Below the pieces are notes generated by a model that was given only the letters and a program-made list of their open reading frames with translations, did no database searches and had not been told where the DNA came from. A stretch of 64,000 nucleotides of DNA from Acidobacteriota bacterium (GTDB lineage Bacteria; Acidobacteriota; Blastocatellia; Pyrinomonadales; Pyrinomonadaceae). Positions 16,350 to 25,304 of the stretch are shown here, one piece after another (within the stretch, counting starts at the first letter, position 1; the number at the start of each line of letters is the position of its first letter). The translations under genes were made by a program, and so were the position numbers. The DNA lies in assembly GCA_016718135.1 (NCBI GenBank), contig JADKEF010000003.1, forward strand, positions 496,001 to 560,000, written 5' to 3'.

Positions 16350-18173
16350 ATGGAGATCTATTTTCAGCTGGTGACCGATGCCGAGGCGCTAAAGAAGGCC
16401 TGTGATGAGTTGCGTAATGTCCGTACGCTCGGGTTTGATGTGGAGACGACGGACCTTGATCCTTATCGCGGGAATTTGCGGCTCGTGCAGTTGAGCGATG
16501 GGCGAAATACTAAGGTCGTGGACCTGCGGGCGTTTGCCGGTGGTCATTGGTCTGTGGCCAGTGGTCAGCCAGGAGAGATATCGGAAACGGCGAAAGCGTT
16601 ACGCGCTAATGCGGATCTGGAGCCTTTGCGTGAGCTGTTGACTAATCCGAAGATCACGAAGATCGCGCATAATGCGAAATTTGATACCAAGTGGGTGCGG
16701 CATCATTTGGGGTGCGAGGTTGGCGGGGTTTATGACACTTATCTCGCGAGCATTCTGATCGCGGCGGGCGAAGGCGAGCGGCGGCATGGACTCGCGGATG
16801 TGGTGCAATTCTTTCTCGGACGCACGCTCGATAAGGCAGAGCAGGTGAGCGATTGGGGAGCCGCTGAACTGTCGCAATCGCAGATCGAGTATGCCGCGAT
16901 GGACGCGGCGATCATGCCCGAGGTCAAGGCCAAGCTCGACGAACGCATCGCCACCGACGGCCTCGCGGATGTGCTTCGCATCGAAAACGAATGCGTGATG
17001 CCGATCGCCGAGATGGAACTTAATGGCTTCTATCTCGATACGGAGCGTTGGCGCGAGCAACTCGAGAAAGTATCTGTTATTCAGCGACGAGCCGGTGACG
17101 AACTGCAGCATCTGCTGTCGGCGGGCGTCGCACAGGCTTCGCTGTTTGGCCAGACGCAGATCAATCTCGACTCGATCGAACAGGTGACAGACGCGCTCGT
17201 CAACCTCGGCGTGCCGGTGCCCAATTCGACGCGTGCTTGGGAGCTGCAGCCGCTAGCAGACGAATATCCGGTGGTTGCGAAGCTGCTCGAATACCGGGCG
17301 GCGGCCAAGGCGAGCCAGAGCTTTGGCGAGAATATTTTGGAGTTTATTGAACCAGCAACGGGGCGAATTCACGCAGATTTTCGTCAGATCGGTGCACCAA
17401 CAGGGCGATTTGCGTGTTCTAAACCAAACCTGCAACAGATACCGCACGAGGCGGAATATCGACGCTGCTTTATGGCACCGCCGGGCCGAAAGCTGGTTAT
17501 CGCCGATTATTCGCAGATCGAGCTGCGGATCTTGGCGGATTTTTCTGGTGACCAGAATTTTATCGACGCTTTTGTTGCGGGGTCCGATTTTCACGCGGCG
17601 ACGGCGGCACAGGTCTTTGGGATCAAGGCCGAAGATGTGTCGGCGGATCAGCGTTCGTTTGCGAAGCGTTTGAATTTTGGCGTCGTGTACGGCATCGGCG
17701 CGTCGCGGTTTGCGTCGATGACCGGCCTCACCCAGCGACAGGCTGAGGAAACCCTGCGGCGGTATTTCGCAACTTATCCGAAGATGGACGAATGGCTCAG
17801 AAACGCGGCTCGGAATGTCCTAAATGAACGTTCGGCCCGAACAGCCTCAGGCCGCATGGCCCGAATGAACTTCGACCCGAACGACCGCGGCTCAGTCGGC
17901 GCGGCCCAACGCTACGCCAAAAACATGCCCATCCAGGGCACATCCGCCGACATCCTTAAACGCGCTTTGCGCCTATTGCACGACGACATCCGCGACACAT
18001 CGGCAAGACTCGTTAATATCGTCCACGACGAAATAGTAGTCGAATGCGACGCCGCCGAGGCCGGATCAACCGCCGCAAAACTAGAATCCGCGATGCAGCG
18101 CGCCGGCAGCGAATATGTCTCAAAAGTACCGATCAAGGTGGATATTCACACGGCGGATGAGTGGACGAAATGA
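16350..18173 (+). CDS. polA: DNA polymerase I-like: 3'-5' exonuclease + family A polymerase
   Basis: 607 residues. The N-terminal third is a DnaQ/RNase D-like 3'-5' exonuclease (GFDVETTDLDPYRG at about residue 30, IAHNAKFDTKWV, YAAMDAAI). The rest is a family A polymerase: motif A DYSQIELRILA (about 386), O-helix RSFAKRLNFGVVYGIG, motif C VHDEIV (about 558). The 5'-3' flap nuclease of classical PolA is absent, so it resembles the short bifunctional exonuclease/polymerase proteins of some bacteria and phages. It may act in repair gap filling with a separate flap nuclease, or be a second PolA. Divergent from rng. Confidence 0.93.
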   Translation: MEIYFQLVTDAEALKKACDELRNVRTLGFDVETTDLDPYRGNLRLVQLSDGRNTKVVDLRAFAGGHWSVASGQPGEISETAKALRANADLEPLRELLTNPKITKIAHNAKFDTKWVRHHLGCEVGGVYDTYLASILIAAGEGERRHGLADVVQFFLGRTLDKAEQVSDWGAAELSQSQIEYAAMDAAIMPEVKAKLDERIATDGLADVLRIENECVMPIAEMELNGFYLDTERWREQLEKVSVIQRRAGDELQHLLSAGVAQASLFGQTQINLDSIEQVTDALVNLGVPVPNSTRAWELQPLADEYPVVAKLLEYRAAAKASQSFGENILEFIEPATGRIHADFRQIGAPTGRFACSKPNLQQIPHEAEYRRCFMAPPGRKLVIADYSQIELRILADFSGDQNFIDAFVAGSDFHAATAAQVFGIKAEDVSADQRSFAKRLNFGVVYGIGASRFASMTGLTQRQAEETLRRYFATYPKMDEWLRNAARNVLNERSARTASGRMARMNFDPNDRGSVGAAQRYAKNMPIQGTSADILKRALRLLHDDIRDTSARLVNIVHDEIVVECDAAEAGSTAAKLESAMQRAGSEYVSKVPIKVDIHTADEWTK

Positions 18174-18250
18174 GTCGATGGGACAGACCTGACTAATAAT
18201 GTGATGCAATCGTTCAAGAGACGGATGGACTGCACCGCATGGAGGACTTT

Positions 18251-19234
18251 ATGAATCAGATGGAAAATGTGAATTGCTCAATCCCATGCAACCTCTGCGG
18301 CGGAACAGACGTCGAGGAGGTAGGCCTCCTGGACCGCGACAGCAACTACCTCCGCACGGTGGTCTGCCGCAATTGCGGCCTTGCTTGGTCAGACCCGCGT
18401 CCAAATGAGGACGAGATCCGCAACTACTATTCAAAAGACTACCGCGTTGAGTACAAGGGAACCCTCACGCCAAAGCTCAAGCATGTCTATCGTGCAGGAC
18501 GAGTCGCCGAGCAAAGATATAAGCAGGTCGCGGACCTAATAACTCCCGGAGCACGCGTGCTGGATGTCGGTGCGGGCGGCGGCGAATTTGTCTTTTTGAT
18601 GCGTAAGAGAGGATTCGACTCGAGCGGCATCGAGCCGAACGAAGGCTACGGGCGTTTCGCTCAGGAACATCTGAAGCTACCAATCACGGTCGGTTTTGCA
18701 CAGCAGATCGAGCCCGCCGATGGCAAATTTGACCTGGTCACGATGCATCACGTTCTCGAGCATCTCGACGATCCGGCTCTTGTGCTTGGCAAGCTATACG
18801 AATCGATCACGGACGGCGGCTTTATCGCCATCGAGGTGCCAAATGTCGAGGGTACATGCTTTGCCCCGATACATCGTTTCCATCAGGCCCATCTATACAA
18901 CTTCAATAGTAAGACGCTCGAGGCTATCGGCGAAAAAGCGGGCTTTGCGGTGCACAGATCCGAGATGTCCGACGACGGCGGCGTGATCAGGGCGATATTC
19001 AGGAAGACCGGCGTAAAACCTGAGCCCGTAACGGCGATTCCCGGCAATTATGAAGAGATCGTGAAGATCATTCGCCGCCACACTCCTACTTCACACTACC
19101 TGACGGCCCAGCCGTATGTCAGGCCGTTCAGCCGTCTCCGAATGAACCTCGCGGAAAAAAAAGGCACGAAAGGCTGCTCCGATGCGTTCGCTGTGCTTGA
19201 GAAATTGTTTGGTCCGGGCACTTACGCGGGATAG
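18251..19234 (+). CDS. class I SAM-dependent methyltransferase with N-terminal zinc ribbon
   Basis: 327 residues. Starts with a zinc-binding motif (CNLCGG...CRNCGLAWSDPRP), then a Rossmann methyltransferase core (ARVLDVGAGGGEFVFLM for AdoMet, FDLVTMHHVLEHLDDP as post-motif). This architecture is typical of methyltransferases acting on sugars or nucleotide-sugar derivatives in surface polysaccharide biosynthesis. ATG at 18251 is chosen because GGAGGA lies six nt upstream; an earlier in-frame ATG (18239) would place that SD inside the gene. Convergent with the phosphomannomutase gene, whose product fits the same pathway. Confidence 0.85.
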   Translation: MNQMENVNCSIPCNLCGGTDVEEVGLLDRDSNYLRTVVCRNCGLAWSDPRPNEDEIRNYYSKDYRVEYKGTLTPKLKHVYRAGRVAEQRYKQVADLITPGARVLDVGAGGGEFVFLMRKRGFDSSGIEPNEGYGRFAQEHLKLPITVGFAQQIEPADGKFDLVTMHHVLEHLDDPALVLGKLYESITDGGFIAIEVPNVEGTCFAPIHRFHQAHLYNFNSKTLEAIGEKAGFAVHRSEMSDDGGVIRAIFRKTGVKPEPVTAIPGNYEEIVKIIRRHTPTSHYLTAQPYVRPFSRLRMNLAEKKGTKGCSDAFAVLEKLFGPGTYAG

Positions 19235-19246
19235 CGACGGCTGGAA

Positions 19247-20617
19247 TCAGGCGCTGGCAATGAATTCCGCGACCTTGGGTTCTATGACTTCCTTTATTTC
19301 GGCGAGGTGCTCGACAGTATCGGCTTCGAAGCGGAGGACAAGCAACGCCTGAGTATTCGACGGCCGGACGAGCCCCCAACCGTTCTCGAACGTAATGCGG
19401 GCACCATCGATAGTGTTGACCTCATGCCCGAGGGACTCGAAATGTCGGGCGATCTTGGCAGCGACGTTGGACTTGGTTGCCCCGGGGCAGTCGATACGAA
19501 TATCGGGGGGAGAGAAGGCTTCGGGGAGTTCGGCTAGTAATTGGGAGAGCGACTCGTCGGAGCTTGAGAGAATCTCTAGCAGCCGAGCTCCAGCGTAGCA
19601 GGCGTCGTCGAAGCCGTAGAAGCGATCTTCGAAAAAGATGTGGCCGCTCATTTCGCCGGCAAGGGCGGCTCCGGTTACTTTCATTTTGGCCTTGATGATC
19701 GAGTGGCCGGCTTTCCACATGATCGCCTGGCCTCCGTGCTTTTCGATGTCGTCGAAGAGCCTTTGCGAGCATTTTACTTCGGCAATGATCGTGGAGCCGG
19801 GGCGGCGGTTCAAGATCTCTCTCGAAAACAAAACCATCAGTTCATCGCCCCAGACAATGCGGCCGGTCTCGTCGACGATGCCGATACGATCAGCGTCGCC
19901 GTCGAAGGCGATGCCAACATCTGCTTTTGTTTCTTTTACTTTGGCGATCAGGTCTTGGAGATTTTCTTCGACCGTCGGGTCTGCGTGATGGTTGGGGAAC
20001 GTGGAGTCGGGTTCGGTGAAAAGTTCGGTCAGCTCGATGCCTAGTTTCTTGTAGACCGGAACTGCCGTGACGCCGCCCATGCCGTTGCCGGCGTCGATGA
20101 CTGCTCGTAGACGACGTGGGCCCAGGCTGGTGCGGGATGTGATGTCTGCTATGTAGTTGCCGAGTACTTCGCGACGTTCTACGCTGCCGAGATTCTCGCC
20201 GCCCGCTGACGCAGGCGGTTCTGACATTGCTATCTCTCTTATTTCCTGTATTTGCGAGCCGAAGAGCGTATGCTTGCCGAGGCAGATCTTGAATCCGTTG
20301 TGATCAGGCGGGTTGTGTGAGCCGGTGATCATCACGCCGCCGTCGACGTCGCAGGTGAAGACCGTGTGATACAACACGGGTGTGGGGACACGGCCGATCA
20401 GGACGACGTCACAGCCAGAGGCGTTGAGGCCTTCGGTAAGCAGATCGCAGAAACGCGGACTACTCTCCCTCGCGTCATAGCCGATCGCGATCCTCGTCGA
20501 CCCGTTGCTCCTAAGAAAGGTGCCGATCGCACACGCAAGCCTGGCGACAGTATCGTCCGTCAGCGACGCACCAACGATACCGCGAATGTCATATTCCCGG
20601 AAGATGTTTGGATCCAT
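19247..20617 (-). CDS. phosphomannomutase/phosphoglucomutase
   Basis: 456 residues, the usual length of bacterial PMM/PGM (AlgC/ManB type) interconverting hexose 6- and 1-phosphates for cell-envelope sugars. Visible: N-terminal FREYDIRGIVG, the active-site phosphoserine loop MITGSHNPPDHNG, metal-binding loop AFDGDADRIGIVD, sugar-binding GEMSGHIFF, and the C-terminal phosphate-binding region RPSNTQALLVLRFE. All four domains are complete. Cytoplasmic. Single gene transcribed toward the methyltransferase with a 12-nt gap between stops. Confidence 0.95.
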   Translation of the reverse strand: MDPNIFREYDIRGIVGASLTDDTVARLACAIGTFLRSNGSTRIAIGYDARESSPRFCDLLTEGLNASGCDVVLIGRVPTPVLYHTVFTCDVDGGVMITGSHNPPDHNGFKICLGKHTLFGSQIQEIREIAMSEPPASAGGENLGSVERREVLGNYIADITSRTSLGPRRLRAVIDAGNGMGGVTAVPVYKKLGIELTELFTEPDSTFPNHHADPTVEENLQDLIAKVKETKADVGIAFDGDADRIGIVDETGRIVWGDELMVLFSREILNRRPGSTIIAEVKCSQRLFDDIEKHGGQAIMWKAGHSIIKAKMKVTGAALAGEMSGHIFFEDRFYGFDDACYAGARLLEILSSSDESLSQLLAELPEAFSPPDIRIDCPGATKSNVAAKIARHFESLGHEVNTIDGARITFENGWGLVRPSNTQALLVLRFEADTVEHLAEIKEVIEPKVAEFIASA

Positions 20618-20738
20618 AGAAACTTAAATAATTATCTCACGCATCGTCGTGCAGAACCCAAAGGAAAACACACAGAATCTTTGGTATACTCGCGGTTTGC
20701 GGACGGACAACAGCTCGTGGCCCGTTGGCATCGAAAAT

Positions 20739-21764
20739 ATGCGTCAATTTGGTACGAAGTTTATGTGGTTTAAGAGAAATTCGCTTTTCATCAATGCAGC
20801 TGCATCGGTGCTTTTGTTAGCCGGCCTTGCGGCAGCTCAAACGCCGAATGTTGCCCCCAAAGCAACACCGCCGCCCGATGATCCGGGTGCGACGAAGGTC
20901 TTTGAGGTACGTCTTCCCGTGACCGTAACCCAGGGCAAGAAACGAGATACACTGATCAGCGGCCTGACACGCGGAGATTTTGCGATCTTTGAGGACGGCG
21001 TACAGCAGGAGGTAACGTTCTTTTCGACCGAGAAGGCGAATCCGCCTGTATTTGTTGGCGTGCTGATGGATACATCACCGTCGGCGGCCGGTAAATTGGG
21101 ATTTTCAAAGGAAGCAGCAGCGAATTTTCTTTACACCGTCGTTCAGCTCCGCAAGGATAAGGCGGCCTTTATGACCTTTGACCATCAGGTCATACTGCAG
21201 CAGGATTTCACGGACAAGCTCGACCTACTGCAAAAGGCAGTCGATAAAGTTAAAAAGCCGGGTTCGCAGACGGCAATGTACGACGCAGTTTGGGAATTTG
21301 CCGATCAGAAGCTTCGGAATGTGCCGGGCCGCCGCGTGATGGTGATCATTACTGATGGCGACGACACGTTCAGCCGGGCCGAATTGCAGGACGCGATCGA
21401 CATTGCCCAGCGAACCGAGACGACCATCTTTGGCATCTCTACCAAGGCCGGATTTCTTGGAACTGTTCCCGGCGTCGAGGCAGGAACTGTAAAGGATAAA
21501 GGGGACAAATTTCTAACTCAGCTTTGCGAAGAAACGGGCGGCGAGGCATTTTTTACCGGCGACATGCTTGAGTTGGAGCGCGCATTTAAGCGGATCTCGC
21601 AGGAGCTACAGTCACAGTACCTGATCACATACCGCCCGGCTGACCAGACTTTAGACGGACGTAATCGTAAGATCGAAGTTCGCCTAACCGACAAAACAAA
21701 GGCCGACAAATACAAAGTACGCACAAAGTCGAGCTATCGTGCGGTCAAAGACAGCTTGAAGTAG
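20739..21764 (+). CDS. secreted VWFA-domain protein 1
   Basis: 341 residues. Signal peptide (FINAAASVLLLAGLAAAQ), short Pro-rich stretch, a small beta domain (LTRGDFAIFEDGVQQEVTFF), then a von Willebrand factor A domain with a MIDAS-like DTSPSAAGK (in place of DxSxS) and ITDGDDTFSR, ending in QSQYLITYRPADQTLDGRNR. This is the Acidobacteria-type VWFA protein. Extracytoplasmic adhesion or scaffold function is inferred. Start at 20739 or 20763 possible; upstream in-frame ATGs precede a TATACT box at 20694-20699 and are less likely. The next gene is its paralogue, 12 nt downstream. Confidence 0.85.
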   Translation: MRQFGTKFMWFKRNSLFINAAASVLLLAGLAAAQTPNVAPKATPPPDDPGATKVFEVRLPVTVTQGKKRDTLISGLTRGDFAIFEDGVQQEVTFFSTEKANPPVFVGVLMDTSPSAAGKLGFSKEAAANFLYTVVQLRKDKAAFMTFDHQVILQQDFTDKLDLLQKAVDKVKKPGSQTAMYDAVWEFADQKLRNVPGRRVMVIITDGDDTFSRAELQDAIDIAQRTETTIFGISTKAGFLGTVPGVEAGTVKDKGDKFLTQLCEETGGEAFFTGDMLELERAFKRISQELQSQYLITYRPADQTLDGRNRKIEVRLTDKTKADKYKVRTKSSYRAVKDSLK

Positions 21765-21776
21765 GAGCTAATACAG

Positions 21777-22858
21777 ATGTTTTCGAAAAAAGGAATTTTG
21801 GCATTGCTGACGGCAGCGTTTTCGCTGGTTTGGCTGGTCGGTTTCTCTCAGGCCGAAGCCCAGCAAATGCCAAGTCCGCTCACCGCCAAAGCGACGGCGA
21901 GCTCGACCGCGACTCCGCCGCCAACCGAAGATGACGAGGTCATCAAGGTCGACAGCGAAGTCGTCAACGTTCTCTTTACCGCTCAGGAAAAGAGCCGTCG
22001 TTTGCTCACGACGCTTAGACAGGAAGACATCCGCATTATCGAGAATGGTCAGCCCCAAGAGATAGTCGCCTTTTCGAGACAGGTCGACCTGCCACTAAGT
22101 TTGGCTGTGCTGATCGATGTCAGCGGATCACAGGAACGTACACTGCCGGAGGAGAAGGCCGCGGCGACATCATTTCTCGAAACAGTGATTCGTCCCTCGA
22201 AAGACGAGGTTTGTATCATCTCTTTTACCGGCGAGGCCACGCTCGAGCAGGGGATGACGAATAATCTCACGCGGCTTCGCCGTGCGGTGGCCAACGTGAA
22301 ATTCGTGCCGCCCGCGGGACATGTTGGAAGCGGTGTCTACACCGGGACGCCTCCGATCTCAGGCGATAATCAGATGGTCGCCGGTTCGACGGCCATCTGG
22401 GACGCGATCTGGGTCACATCCGATGAGATCCTCGGACCCGCACCCGAGCGAACACGAAGAGCGATCATCCTTCTCTCAGATGGCGTCAATACCTCCGGCA
22501 AAAAGAAACTGGATGAGGCGTGCAAGCCGCGCTCAGGTCGGAGGCGGTCATTTACTCTATCGGCATCGGTGACAATTTTTACGATGGCGTGGACAAGGGC
22601 TCGCTAAACAAGATCTCGGAGCGAACGGGTGGCCGAGCTTACTTCCCGAGGGATGAGGGCGAATTGCGAGAAGCGTTTCGCCAGATCCAAGACGAGATGC
22701 GTTCGCAATATCTGATCGCTTACGAGCCGAGCGATCAAAAGCGAGATGGTTCGTACCGCAAGATCGAGATACAGCTTGTAAATCAGCAGCTTGTAAAAGA
22801 CAAGGTCAAGCTGACGCATCGTCAGGGGTATTTTGCAAAGGGCGGGGCGAAGAAATAG
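21777..22858 (+). CDS. secreted VWFA-domain protein 2, single-base frameshift
   Basis: Paralogue of the previous gene: signal peptide ending SQAEAQ, domain LRQEDIRIIENGQPQEIVAF, VWFA with a complete MIDAS motif LIDVSGSQE and LLSDGVNTSG. The first frame runs to 22607 but loses homology after KKLDEA; the second frame (to 22858) continues with QAALRSEAVIYSIGIGDNFY and MRSQYLIAYEPSDQK, exactly the missing half. Adding one G in GAGGCG-TGCAAG near 22519 restores DEAVQAALRS, so one base was lost there. A sequencing error is more likely than decay. A terminator follows. Confidence 0.85.
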
Positions 22859-22875
22859 ATCTCAGATCTGAGATC
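22858..22875. repeat. 18-bp perfect palindrome
   Basis: GATCTCAGATCTGAGATC straddles the stop codon end of the VWFA gene. A sister palindrome with the same CAGATCTG core occurs at 53055-53074 inside a coding region. Confidence 0.7.
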
Positions 22876-22903
22876 GTGAATTTGAGATTTGAGAAAGAAT
22901 TTT

Positions 22904-22936
22904 CCGGAGGTGCTACTTACTAGCCCTCCGGTTTCT
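22904..22936 (+). terminator. Rho-independent terminator after VWFA genes
   Basis: CCGGAGG (22904-22910) pairs with CCTCCGG (22925-22931) around a 14-nt loop, followed by TTTCTT. Confidence 0.75.
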
Positions 22937-22962
22937 TGTCTGGTAACGGCTAAATCTCTCAG

Positions 22963-23367
22963 TTATTCTTCTCGGGTTTCGGGGTTGTTCAGCCACCATT
23001 GATTTCCCCAAGCGTCTAGAAATCCCGCAGACCGGCCGTAGCCGCGTTCGCCGGGTTCCTGATTGCCCTTGGCACCGTTTGCTATTCCTTTCTCATACAG
23101 GGCATCGACGTTTTCGACGACGAGATACATTGCACACGGGAAAGGCTTCCACTCTGTGCTCGACTCACCGAGCATGATCGTTCCGCCATTGATGCTGTAT
23201 TCGCCGTGCATCAGTGAGCCATCGTCGTTGTGATTTACCCGCAATTTCTCTTCCGCGTCGAAGACGGTCGTAATAAATACAATGAAAGCCTCCGCGTTCT
23301 CGACAACGAGGTAGGGCATTATTGGTTGATAGTGGTCAGGTATATTCATTTCTCGTTGCACAGTCAT
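22963..23367 (-). CDS. VOC (glyoxalase/PhnB-like) family protein
   Basis: 134 residues. Beta-alpha-beta-beta-beta vicinal-oxygen-chelate fold: IMPYLVVENAEAFIVFITTV, FDAEEKLRV, GGTIMLGES and WKPFPCAMYLVVENVDALYE, ending in FLDAWGNQWWLNN, the typical PhnB/glyoxalase C-terminal strand. Substrate unknown. The ATG at 23367 overlaps the stop of the upstream gene (ATGA), implying translational coupling; a later ATG at 23349 also gives an intact domain. Confidence 0.85.
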   Translation of the reverse strand: MTVQREMNIPDHYQPIMPYLVVENAEAFIVFITTVFDAEEKLRVNHNDDGSLMHGEYSINGGTIMLGESSTEWKPFPCAMYLVVENVDALYEKGIANGAKGNQEPGERGYGRSAGFLDAWGNQWWLNNPETREE

Positions 23368-23972
23368 TCTTTCCATCCCCACGGAGCCGACGGTGTGGCA
23401 ATCGCATTCTTCAGATCAAACTTCACGCTGAAAAGGCGATCCGAACCGAGGCGGCGGAGGTTGTAAACAAAGTGTTCGCCGGGAACGAGATCGATCCACC
23501 AGACGTTGGCGGCAGCCGATGGGGCATTGCCCGCAGGCGGAGCGACGACGCGTACGGTTTCCTCATCTGCCGGGAAAAACTGCCGCGTCGCCATGCCTGA
23601 ATTCGACGAAGTGCCGCCGTACATTGTCACGGCATCTGATTTTCCGTCCTTGTGACGATGGTCGTGCTTGAGCTCGATGCGGCCGTTCTTTCGAATCAAA
23701 ACCCATGTACGCGAACGCTCTTCGCCGACATGGAACGGTATTCGAATACGGTGCTTCTCACACGAACGGACGTTCATGACCATCGCTTTGCCCGCAAAAT
23801 CAGGACTGTTCGAGGTGTCGACGGCGATGCTTCCGGCGAATGACTTGCCGCAGAGTTTTTGGAGCTCGCTCCAGAAGATGTCGTTGGCGGCTGAAGGCTT
23901 CGTCTGTGCCGACGAGAAACTCGTGAAGACCATCACGACAAACAGTCCGATAAGGAAATTTTTGATCATCAT
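23364..23972 (-). CDS. secreted protein of unknown function
   Basis: 202 residues with a clean signal peptide (IGLFVVMVFTSFSSAQ). Mature part has WSELQKLCGKSFAGSIAVD, two Cys, a His-rich segment KHDHRHKDGKSD and a C-terminal VPGEHFVYNLRRLGSDRLFS. No named family recognised. Translationally coupled to the VOC protein downstream, so both are likely expressed together. Confidence 0.75.
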   Translation of the reverse strand: MMIKNFLIGLFVVMVFTSFSSAQTKPSAANDIFWSELQKLCGKSFAGSIAVDTSNSPDFAGKAMVMNVRSCEKHRIRIPFHVGEERSRTWVLIRKNGRIELKHDHRHKDGKSDAVTMYGGTSSNSGMATRQFFPADEETVRVVAPPAGNAPSAAANVWWIDLVPGEHFVYNLRRLGSDRLFSVKFDLKNAIATPSAPWGWKE

Positions 23973-24034
23973 TGCTCCCGAATGCGCGTCACGGCAAATC
24001 TGCTCCTAGTAATATAGTAGAATTTTAACCGAAG

Positions 24035-25222
24035 ATGAACGCAAATAAGCGAAATAAAATTCTGGCCAGCCTCGCAAGGCTGCTGCAAGAACATAAAGCC
24101 GCGATAATCACCGCCAATCAGATCGATGTTGACGACTGCCCGTCGGGCGATGCCGTCATTCTCGACCGGCTAAAGGTAGATGAAGCAAAGGTCGACGCGA
24201 TGATAGCATCGGTTGAGAGCGTGATCGCCGCGCATGACCCGGTCGGCCGCGTGATCTCAACGCACACACGCGAAGACGGATTGCGGATCGAGAACCGGCA
24301 AGTACCTTTTGGTACGATCCTAATAATTTACGAGGCACGCCCCGACGTCACGATCGAGGCCGCGATAATTGCCCTGAAAGCTGGCAACAAGATCCTGCTC
24401 AAGGGCGGCAAGGAATCGCGGAATACCAATCTTTGTCTCGCAAAAATTTGGCGGAGAGCCCTACGGGAGAATGACGTCGACATCGAGACGGTCCAGTATT
24501 TCGACATCTCCCGCGAAGAGACACAAGAGCTTGTTCGTGGTAAGTACGAAAAATTCGACCTCGTCATACCGCGCGGCGGCGAGGCGTTGATAGATTTTGT
24601 ACTGAGAAATTCGACCGCCCCGGTTATTGTCAGCGGCCGCGGGAACAACTTTTTGTACATCGATAGGGAGGCCGATTTCGAGATGGCACTGAACATTATT
24701 GTCAACGGGAAGCAGCGTCTGAGCGTCTGCAATGCCCTCGATAAGATATTGATAAATCAGGACTTGCCAGATCTAAAGGAAAAGGTCAGTCACTTGATCG
24801 CTGCTCTCCGCGAGCAGAATATAGAGGTCATTGGCGACGAAGAGATCGTCGATATGGACCCGACTGTTGACCCGATCGAGGACGAAGATGTTTGGTTCGA
24901 GGAATTTTTGTCGGCGAAGATCGTCATTGGAATCGTGGCTTCGACTCAGGAGGCGATCGACACGATCAACGACTACTCCGGCGGACACTCGGCGGCGATC
25001 GTAACGACGAACGGCGAAACGGCGGAAGAATTTCTAAATGCGGTCGATTGCGCAGCGGTTTATCACAACGCTTCGACGAGATTTACGGACGGCGGCCAAT
25101 TCGGCCTCGGAGCCGAGATCGCGATCTCGACGCAAAAACTCCACTTCCGCGGCCCGCTCGGTGCCGAGCATTTGTTGACTAATAAGTGGTTCGTCTTCGG
25201 TGATGGACATATAAGAGGCTGA
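24035..25222 (+). CDS. proA: gamma-glutamyl phosphate reductase
   Basis: 395 residues; NADPH-dependent reduction of gamma-glutamyl phosphate to glutamate semialdehyde, second step of proline synthesis in the cytoplasm. ALDH-superfamily fold: LIIYEARPDVTIEAAI, GNKILLKGGKESRNTN, IPRGGEALIDFVL, the catalytic Cys in RLSVCNALDK and C-terminal FTDGGQFGLGAEIAISTQK with GPLGAEHLLTNKW. Complete. Followed after a strong hairpin by proB: the order proA-proB is reversed from the common proBA operon. Confidence 0.96.
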   Translation: MNANKRNKILASLARLLQEHKAAIITANQIDVDDCPSGDAVILDRLKVDEAKVDAMIASVESVIAAHDPVGRVISTHTREDGLRIENRQVPFGTILIIYEARPDVTIEAAIIALKAGNKILLKGGKESRNTNLCLAKIWRRALRENDVDIETVQYFDISREETQELVRGKYEKFDLVIPRGGEALIDFVLRNSTAPVIVSGRGNNFLYIDREADFEMALNIIVNGKQRLSVCNALDKILINQDLPDLKEKVSHLIAALREQNIEVIGDEEIVDMDPTVDPIEDEDVWFEEFLSAKIVIGIVASTQEAIDTINDYSGGHSAAIVTTNGETAEEFLNAVDCAAVYHNASTRFTDGGQFGLGAEIAISTQKLHFRGPLGAEHLLTNKWFVFGDGHIRG

Positions 25223-25227
25223 ATGTT

Positions 25228-25298
25228 GTCAGAACCGGGAGCGATAGCGACTGGGTTCCCACCTTAAAAGCCCAGTCGCGACCGCTCCCGGTTCTGAC
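25228..25298. repeat. long hairpin between proA and proB
   Basis: GTCAGAACCGGGAGCG-ATAGCGACTGGG is mirrored by CCCAGTCGCGAC-CGCTCCCGGTTCTGAC, leaving a loop of about 13 nt. It starts 6 nt after the proA stop and ends 6 nt before proB, leaving no room for a T run, so it is an intercistronic palindrome rather than a terminator. It may attenuate or stabilise the proAB transcript. Confidence 0.8.
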
Positions 25299-25304
25299 CT
25301 TGTT

